Both the position numbers and the translations under genes were made by a program. 62,063 nt of DNA from Lactiplantibacillus herbarum (GTDB lineage: Bacteria; Bacillota; Bacilli; Lactobacillales; Lactobacillaceae): contig NZ_LFEE01000020.1 in the NCBI RefSeq assembly GCF_001039045.1, positions 1 through 62,063 on the forward strand, in the 5' to 3' direction. The stretch's first letter is position 1. Each line of letters opens with the position of its first letter. Positions 56,696 to 62,063 of the stretch are shown piece by piece. The notes beneath the pieces are model-generated. The model was not told the DNA's origin and did not search any database. It was given only the letters and a program-made list of their open reading frames with translations.

Positions 56696-56861
56696 ATTAC
56701 CGTTAAAACCTGTCCGTACCTAAGCGTAATTACCTACCTCCTTGATTAATTCTAGCACTGGCAATCATCTCAAGGATAAGATAACGAAACTGTTCGCACA
56801 AAATTACCCAAACTGAAAAGTTACTTAATAAACAGTCACATTTGTTTTACAGCCACACAAA

Positions 56862-56908
56862 AACCGGACTGCCGCAATCAACAATTGATTACACAGTCCG
56901 GTTTTTGA
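56862..56908 (-). terminator. Intrinsic terminator after dnaJ
   Basis: AAAAACCGGACTG ... CAGTCCGGTTTTT, symmetrical with T/A runs on both sides; it separates dnaJ from the dlt operon. Confidence 0.92.
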
Positions 56909-56936
56909 TGTACAACGCTGTAATACTTAACTTAGC

Positions 56937-58082
56937 TTAAACGCCGCGCAGTTTATCAAATAGTGAGCTCTTACCATTGCCAGCTACCGTCTTACCGCTA
57001 GTTTTGGCAAACGTCTTAAGCGCTTCTTTTTGATTCTTGTTCAGATGAGTTGGGGTTTCAATATTAACCGTCACCCGTTCATCACCCATACCATTGCCAC
57101 GTAAGCGTGGTGCACCCTTACCGCGTAAACGGAAGGTCGTTCCAGTCTGAGTTCCGGCTGGAATCTTGAGCTTAACATCACCGTGAACCGTCTTAACTTC
57201 AACTTCATCACCCAATGCAGCTTGCACAAAATCAATTGGTAATTTGAAGTAGATAGTTGCGCCATCGCGTTCAAATTCTTTGCTTGGTTCGACCCTAAAG
57301 ATAATGAATAAATCACCGTAAGGGCCACCGTTAGTCCCAGCTTCACCTTGATTTTGAAGACGCATCTGTTGGCCTTCTTCAACCCCGGCAGGAACCGTTA
57401 CTTTGATTGAGTGACTCTGTTCTGTATGACCAGAACCGCCACAAGTCGCACACTTGTCTTTGATTTCCTTACCAGTACCATGACATACGTCACAGACCTG
57501 TTGGCTCATCATCCGACCAAGTGGGGTATTCGTTTGAACTTGAATATAGCCGGCCCCTTGACACTTAGAACAAGTGACGGGCGATGTCCCTGGTTTAGCA
57601 CCAGAGCCAGCACACGTGCCACACTGTTCCTCACGATTGTAAGTGATCGTAGTCTTCTTACCAAAAATGGCATCTTCAAACTTCAATGTCATTTCATACT
57701 GTAAGTCACGTCCCTGTTGCGGCGCAGTAGGGTTGGCACGACGCGAACCGCCACCACCGCCGCCAAAGAATGAACTGAAGATATCTTCAAAACCGCCGCC
57801 ACCGCCGCCAAAACCACCGAAGTCTTGACCGCCGAAACCGCCAGCACCACCGAAGCCCTGTTGACCACCGGTTGAGCCGAATTGGTCATATTGAGACCGC
57901 TTCTGTGGGTCACCAAGCGTTTCATACGCTTCATTGACATCTTTAAACTTTTCTTCCGCACCAGGTTCGTGGTTCAAATCGGGATGGTACTTCTTTGAAA
58001 GTTTACGGTACGCTTTCTTAATTTCATCCTGACTGGCGTCTTTTTCAACGCCCAGAACTTTGTATAAGTCTTGTTCTGCCAT
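56937..58082 (-). CDS. dnaJ: Chaperone DnaJ
   Basis: 381 aa. J domain with HPD (KKYHPDLN), a Gly/Phe-rich stretch (about residues 75-115), and four CxxCxGxG zinc repeats ([32 protein letters not shown]). A C-terminal substrate domain follows. It stimulates DnaK ATPase and delivers clients. Last gene of the hrcA-grpE-dnaK-dnaJ operon. Confidence 0.98.
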   Translation of the reverse strand: MAEQDLYKVLGVEKDASQDEIKKAYRKLSKKYHPDLNHEPGAEEKFKDVNEAYETLGDPQKRSQYDQFGSTGGQQGFGGAGGFGGQDFGGFGGGGGGFEDIFSSFFGGGGGGSRRANPTAPQQGRDLQYEMTLKFEDAIFGKKTTITYNREEQCGTCAGSGAKPGTSPVTCSKCQGAGYIQVQTNTPLGRMMSQQVCDVCHGTGKEIKDKCATCGGSGHTEQSHSIKVTVPAGVEEGQQMRLQNQGEAGTNGGPYGDLFIIFRVEPSKEFERDGATIYFKLPIDFVQAALGDEVEVKTVHGDVKLKIPAGTQTGTTFRLRGKGAPRLRGNGMGDERVTVNIETPTHLNKNQKEALKTFAKTSGKTVAGNGKSSLFDKLRGV

Positions 58083-58135
58083 TGCAACCTCCTAATGAAC
58101 CTTACTTAAGTCTCATTAATACTAGCATATTTGAT

Positions 58136-58176
58136 GCAAAAAGGCCAAAGCCGCGTGGCCTTGGCCTTTTTGTTTA
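58136..58176 (-). terminator. Terminator-like hairpin between dnaK and dnaJ
   Basis: AAAAAGGCCAAGGCCACGCG / GCTTTGGCCTTTTTG, strong stem with short T-run on the minus strand; probably partial termination that lowers dnaJ dosage. Confidence 0.75.
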
Positions 58177-58184
58177 AACCAGTA

Positions 58185-60047
58185 TTACTTCTTATCTTTA
58201 TCTAAGTCTTCGAAGTCACCGTCGACCGTGTTGTCATCATCGCTCTTGCTTTGATCAGCACCATCAGTTGCGTTGCCATCAGCACCAGCTTCGGCACCCT
58301 GTGCTTCTTGCGCTTGTTGGTATAACTTAACTGATAAGTCTTGCACGAGCTTGTTCAAATCGTCTTTTTTAGCTTTCATTTCTTCAGTATTGTTATCATC
58401 TTGGGCCTTCTTCAATGCATCACGTGCATCTTGAGCCTGTTTGATTTCATCTTCAGAAACTTTGCCGTCAAGTTCCTTCAACGTCTTGTCAGTCGTAAAG
58501 ATCAATTGGTCAACTTCATTCTTCAAGTCAACTTCTTCTTTACGCTTCTTATCGGCGTCTTCATTTTCCTTGGCTTCTTTAACCATTTGATCAATTTCTT
58601 CGTCAGATAAGCCCGTAGAACTCTTAATGGTAATCTTTTGTTCTTTATTAGTTCCCATATCCTTAGCAGATACGTTAACGATCCCGTTCTTATCAATATC
58701 GAACTTAACTTCGATTTGAGGAACGCCACGTGGTGCAGCAGGAATATCGGTCAATTGGAAACGACCCAATGTCTTGTTATCAGCAGCCATTGGACGTTCA
58801 CCTTGTAAGACGTGAATATCAACGGCAGGTTGATTATCAGCGGCCGTACTGAAGACCTGTGACTTGCTGGTTGGAATCGTCGTGTTACGATCGATTAATT
58901 GAGTGAAGACCCCACCCATGGTTTCAATACCAAGTGAAAGTGGTGTAACGTCAAGTAAAACGATATCCTTAACATCACCGGTGATAACCCCACCTTGAAC
59001 AGCGGCACCTAAAGCAACAGCTTCGTCAGGGTTGATTGAGTGGTTAGATTCCTTACCAGTCCACTTTTCAACAGCTTCTTGAACGGCTGGAATTCGAGTT
59101 GAACCACCATTTAAGATGACAACGTCTAAGTCGCTAGCTGACATGTTAGCATCCTTTAAGGCGTTTTCAACAGGAATCCGAGTCCGTTCAACAAGGTCAG
59201 CTGTCAATTCATTGAACTTAGCACGTGATAACGTGGTTTCCATATGCAATGGACCGCTAGCACCGGCTGAGATAAATGGTAAGCTGATTTGGGCTTCAGA
59301 AATCCCTGAAAGGTCCTTCTTAGCTTTTTCAGCAGCATCCTTCAAACGTTGTAAAGCCATCTTATCTTTTGATAAGTCAACGCCATTGTCAGCCTTAAAG
59401 CTGGCAACTAACCAATCGATGATCTTTTGGTCAAAGTCATCACCACCAAGGCGAGTATCACCATTCGTTGATAAGACTTCAAAGACACCGTCGCCTAATT
59501 CCAAGATGGAAACATCAAAAGTACCACCACCAAGGTCATAAACAAGGATCTTTTCGTCCTTGTCAGTCTTGTCCAAACCGTAAGCTAAAGCTGCAGCCGT
59601 TGGTTCGTTGATGATCCGTTCGATTTCCAAACCGGCAATCTTACCAGCGTCTTTAGTTGCTTGACGTTGAGCATCGTTAAAGTATGCTGGAACGGTAACA
59701 ACAGCCTTTTCAACCGTATCACCAAGGTAATCTTCAGCGAAGCCCTTGATGTATTGTAAGATCATTGCTGAAACTTGTTGAGGGGTATAGTCTTTCCCTT
59801 CAATATCAACGGTGTAACCAGCTTCACCCATGTGACGCTTGATTGAAGAAACCGTGTTAGGGTTGGTGATTGCTTGTCGTTTAGCAACTTCACCGACTTG
59901 TGTTTCGCCATCTTTGAAAGCGACAACTGAAGGAACCGTCCGGCCGCCTTCTGGAGTTGTGATGATTTTAGGTTCGTTACCTTCGAGAACTGCTACTGCA
60001 GAGTTAGTAGTTCCGAGGTCAATCCCAATAATTTTATTACTTGCCAT
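58185..60047 (-). CDS. dnaK: Chaperone DnaK (Hsp70)
   Basis: 620 aa. It begins [20 protein letters not shown]. Phosphate-binding [15 protein letters not shown], adenosine-binding [14 protein letters not shown], and linker [13 protein letters not shown] are intact; the acidic C-terminal tail is normal. Folds clients with DnaJ and GrpE. Heat inducible through the CIRCE sites ahead of hrcA. Confidence 0.99.
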   Translation of the reverse strand: MASNKIIGIDLGTTNSAVAVLEGNEPKIITTPEGGRTVPSVVAFKDGETQVGEVAKRQAITNPNTVSSIKRHMGEAGYTVDIEGKDYTPQQVSAMILQYIKGFAEDYLGDTVEKAVVTVPAYFNDAQRQATKDAGKIAGLEIERIINEPTAAALAYGLDKTDKDEKILVYDLGGGTFDVSILELGDGVFEVLSTNGDTRLGGDDFDQKIIDWLVASFKADNGVDLSKDKMALQRLKDAAEKAKKDLSGISEAQISLPFISAGASGPLHMETTLSRAKFNELTADLVERTRIPVENALKDANMSASDLDVVILNGGSTRIPAVQEAVEKWTGKESNHSINPDEAVALGAAVQGGVITGDVKDIVLLDVTPLSLGIETMGGVFTQLIDRNTTIPTSKSQVFSTAADNQPAVDIHVLQGERPMAADNKTLGRFQLTDIPAAPRGVPQIEVKFDIDKNGIVNVSAKDMGTNKEQKITIKSSTGLSDEEIDQMVKEAKENEDADKKRKEEVDLKNEVDQLIFTTDKTLKELDGKVSEDEIKQAQDARDALKKAQDDNNTEEMKAKKDDLNKLVQDLSVKLYQQAQEAQGAEAGADGNATDGADQSKSDDDNTVDGDFEDLDKDKK

Positions 60048-60089
60048 AAATTAATAAACCTCTTTTTAAATTATTTTTTTAGTTTAGTT

Positions 60090-60692
60090 TTATTGTGCGA
60101 CAACAACCATGGCTGGACGTAAGGTCCGGTCCTTCAAAAGGTAACCCTTTTGTAAGACCTGAACAACCGTGTCAGCCGCATGGTCATCATCAACTGGTAC
60201 AGTTTGAACTGCCTGATGAACATTTGGATCAAACTTTTCGCCATCAGCTGGTACTTCGGTCACACCGTGATTTTTCAAGGCTGTTTGTAAATGACCGTAA
60301 ACCCTCTCAACACCCTTTTGCAGTTGTTGAGCCGCTGATTCGTCAGCTTCAGTTGCGAGGGCCCGTTCCAAGTTATCTAAAACGGGAAGCACGTCCTTAG
60401 CTAAGGCCTGACCATCATATTTAATCATGGCCGCTTGTTCCTTCTTATTACGATTTTGCATGTTGGCAATTTCAGCCTGTGCACGTAACAACTGGTCATC
60501 TTTTTGACCTAGCTGAGCTTTTAAATCAATAATTTGTTGGTCACGGGGATCAACTGCTGTTTGTTCAGTAGTTGATTCATCCGTGGTACCAGCTGCCTGC
60601 GTTGTTTCACTGGCAGCTGAAGTTGTCGTATCGGTCTCAGTCGAAGCTACTTGTTCTTCTTCTGCTGCCGTTTGCGTTGATTTTTTTGCCAA
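60090..60692 (-). CDS. grpE: Nucleotide exchange factor GrpE
   Basis: 200 aa from a TTG at 60692. The ATG three codons upstream (60701) abuts AGGGAG with no spacing, while the TTG has that site at 9 bp and yields the usual MAKKSTQTA start. An acidic, Thr/Ala/Glu-rich disordered N-terminus precedes the long helix (LRAQAEIANMQNRNKKEQAA) and the beta domain ending LLKDRTLRPAMVVVAQ. It exchanges ADP for ATP on DnaK. The GTG at 60716 overlaps the hrcA stop and has no site. Confidence 0.95.
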   Translation of the reverse strand: MAKKSTQTAAEEEQVASTETDTTTSAASETTQAAGTTDESTTEQTAVDPRDQQIIDLKAQLGQKDDQLLRAQAEIANMQNRNKKEQAAMIKYDGQALAKDVLPVLDNLERALATEADESAAQQLQKGVERVYGHLQTALKNHGVTEVPADGEKFDPNVHQAVQTVPVDDDHAADTVVQVLQKGYLLKDRTLRPAMVVVAQ

Positions 60693-60712
60693 TGTTTTCA
60701 TCTCCCTGTCCG

Positions 60713-61756
60713 TCACTCGTCAAAGTACCGGTAATAGTCTAATAATTTGCCAGCTAGTTCACGCTGGAACGCGCCCATCAGTCCGATCATCCGTGAATAT
60801 GGCATTGCTGTTGGTCCTAGTAGGGCAATCACACCCTGACCGTGCTGGTCAACGTCATACGTTGCGGTGATTAAACTGTAGTTTTTCAACAAATCGTTGG
60901 TGATCTCGTTACCGATACGCACTTGGATATGCTGACCAGGTGAACCAATCACACTAGCCAAACTGTCCGTTTGATCAAGTAATGAGTAAAGTGATTGCAA
61001 TTCTTTCGGGCTCTGTTGGTCAGTATAATTGAATAAATTCAACTTACCACCCACGTAGAACCGTTCGGAAGCTGCCTTGGACAACACCCTACCAAAAATA
61101 TCAACGAACCCGTCTGGATCACGCAAATACTTTGCGAGTTTTAACGGAATCTCTTGATTTAATTGGCGGAAGACGTCTTGTAACGGCAGGCCCACTAATT
61201 GATCATCGATAAAACGAACAACTGGCTCCAGCTCATCACCCGTGATATCGTTAGGAATGGTGAACGTTTGATTTTCAACGTCGCCATTATTCGTCACTAG
61301 AATCGCCATCACTTGATGATTACCTAATGGCACTAAGCGAAAGCCACTCAATCGACTGTCTTTCAACTCTGGTCGCAACGTAAACGTCGTATAACTTGTC
61401 AATTGTGACAAAATATCCGCCGATTGCGCGACGATCTCATCGATTTTATGAAATTCGCCACCCAACGAGTGTTGAATCACTTTTAGATCCTTATTATCAA
61501 CCTTTTCAGGTTTCAAAATGTGATCGACATAGTAACGATACCCTTTAATCGATGGCATGCGTCCCGATGATAAATGAGTCTTTACAATCAAGCCCAAGTC
61601 TTCCAATCGAGCCATTTCGTTACGAATAGTCGCCGAACTGACCTTAGTTGGTAATTCCTGAACTAGTGATTTAGACCCCACCGGATTACCACCCTCGGTA
61701 TAGTCACGAACAATCGCCTTTAAAATCAGACTTTGTCGTTCAGTTAACGTGATCAT
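60713..61756 (-). CDS. hrcA: Heat-inducible transcription repressor HrcA
   Basis: 347 aa from the ATG at 61756. N-terminal winged helix (ILKAIVRDYTEGGNPVGSKS, then LVQELPTKVSSATIRNEMARL). A GAF-like dimerisation core contains ITATYDVDQHGQGVIALLGP. It binds CIRCE to repress the operon and needs GroEL for activity. Two CIRCE sites are upstream. Confidence 0.97.
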   Translation of the reverse strand: MITLTERQSLILKAIVRDYTEGGNPVGSKSLVQELPTKVSSATIRNEMARLEDLGLIVKTHLSSGRMPSIKGYRYYVDHILKPEKVDNKDLKVIQHSLGGEFHKIDEIVAQSADILSQLTSYTTFTLRPELKDSRLSGFRLVPLGNHQVMAILVTNNGDVENQTFTIPNDITGDELEPVVRFIDDQLVGLPLQDVFRQLNQEIPLKLAKYLRDPDGFVDIFGRVLSKAASERFYVGGKLNLFNYTDQQSPKELQSLYSLLDQTDSLASVIGSPGQHIQVRIGNEITNDLLKNYSLITATYDVDQHGQGVIALLGPTAMPYSRMIGLMGAFQRELAGKLLDYYRYFDE

Positions 61757-61765
61757 CACCTCTTT

Positions 61766-61792
61766 TTAGCACTTAACTTAATGGAGTGCTAA
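61766..61792 (-). promoter_or_regulatory. CIRCE operator, proximal
   Basis: TTAGCACTT-N9-GAGTGCTAA; one base off the consensus TTAGCACTC-N9-GAGTGCTAA. It is just downstream of the proximal sigma-A promoter and 10 bp ahead of the hrcA ATG. Confidence 0.95.
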
Positions 61793-61802
61793 TACAATTA
61801 CT

Positions 61803-61831
61803 AATATAACAACCACCCTGACGAAAGTCAA
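61803..61831 (-). promoter_or_regulatory. Proximal sigma-A promoter of hrcA
   Basis: TTGACT (61826-61831), 17 bp, TATATT (61803-61808) on the minus strand. The CIRCE operator follows 10 bp downstream, over the expected start site. Confidence 0.85.
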
Positions 61832-61926
61832 GGAAAGACAAAGTATTTTAGGAAAAGAATGCCGGTAAATCACGCATAGAAACTCACTACAATAATCATC
61901 CCATTGATAGTTATTTCTGAGATTTT

Positions 61927-61953
61927 TTAGCACTCTTTATCTACGAGTGCTAA
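61927..61953 (-). promoter_or_regulatory. CIRCE operator, distal
   Basis: Perfect consensus TTAGCACTC-N9-GAGTGCTAA, about 160 bp upstream of the proximal copy. It overlaps the distal -10. Confidence 0.96.
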
Positions 61954-61980
61954 TATACACCCTCCCATTATTGTTTGCAA
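61952..61980 (-). promoter_or_regulatory. Distal sigma-A promoter of hrcA
   Basis: TTGCAA (61975-61980), 17 bp, TATATT (61952-61957) on the minus strand; the -10 overlaps the distal CIRCE. Transcripts would have a leader of about 190 nt. Confidence 0.7.
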
Positions 61981-62000
61981 CTCGCAGGCCTAAAATAATT

Positions 62001-62050
62001 AAAAAATATCTCATAATAGTCAGATTTTGATATCTGCTCATTATGAGATA
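62001..62050 (-). terminator. Intrinsic terminator of an upstream gene outside the window
   Basis: TATCTCATAAT ... ATTATGAGATA hairpin (arms at 62007-62017 and 62040-62050) followed by a T-rich tract on the minus strand; it belongs to whatever gene precedes hrcA. No other gene is seen in 61793-62063. Confidence 0.8.
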
Positions 62051-62063
62051 CTTTTGATATTCT

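Noticed and set aside
57643-57828. Plus-strand frame with a proline run
   Set aside because: Antisense shadow of the Gly-rich region of dnaJ.
1-62063. CRISPR arrays, intact insertion sequences, integrases, rRNA genes
   Set aside because: No regular spaced repeats, transposase or integrase motifs, or rRNA signatures were seen on either strand.

Overview
The window looks like chromosome of a lactic acid bacterium of the Lactiplantibacillus plantarum group. The protein set fits this (dlt operon with DltX and a DltE-type esterase, haem catalase, pyruvate oxidase, T-box control of glyQS and hisS-aspS). Moderate GC, frequent AGGAGG-like ribosome sites and a mostly minus-strand layout agree. This comes from recognising protein families, not from a database search, so species is not claimed.

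Region 1 (1-17 kb) is an accessory redox and stress block. It holds a DUF915-like lipoprotein hydrolase; an NADH-oxidase-family flavoprotein with Ser at the Cys42 position and a premature TAG; the collapsed remnant of an ABC/two-component operon; and an oxidoreductase, flavodoxin and Zn-alcohol dehydrogenase cluster behind a MerR-type 19-bp-spacer promoter. It continues with an esterase divergent from an OhrR-like MarR regulator, a catalase, a HAD phosphatase, a GntR(YtrA-type)-ABC operon, a pyruvate oxidase and a TMEM175-like gene broken by a TAG.

Region 2 (17-31 kb) is conserved housekeeping: rpoD-dnaG, glyS-glyQ behind a T-box, recO-era-dgkA-ybeY-phoH, yqeY-rpsU, the PPDK regulator, an SDR oxidoreductase and nfo. 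Region 3 (31-46 kb) has a TagG-like permease beside a CDP-glycerol glycerophosphotransferase, a YitT protein, msrA, hisS-aspS behind a second T-box, a cell-wall amidase, and the prmA-rsmE-(membrane protein)-rsh-dtd string, then a 3-methyladenine glycosylase.

Region 4 (46-48.8 kb) is a small variable islet: orphan ORFs, a DUF805-like fragment, a Ser-rich membrane protein and a degenerate tRNA-like sequence with a UCA anticodon loop. Region 5 (48.8-62 kb) is lepA, the dltE-X-A-B-C-D operon (teichoic acid D-alanylation) with a WalR-like direct repeat upstream, and hrcA-grpE-dnaK-dnaJ with two CIRCE operators, each on its own sigma-A-like promoter.

No CRISPR array, complete insertion sequence or rRNA gene was seen. 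The most interesting signals are regulatory (MerR, MarR, GntR and WalR-like sites, tandem CIRCE promoters) and degenerative (two amber-interrupted genes, a collapsed operon, a tRNA relic). I did not find a convincing wholly new multi-gene system.
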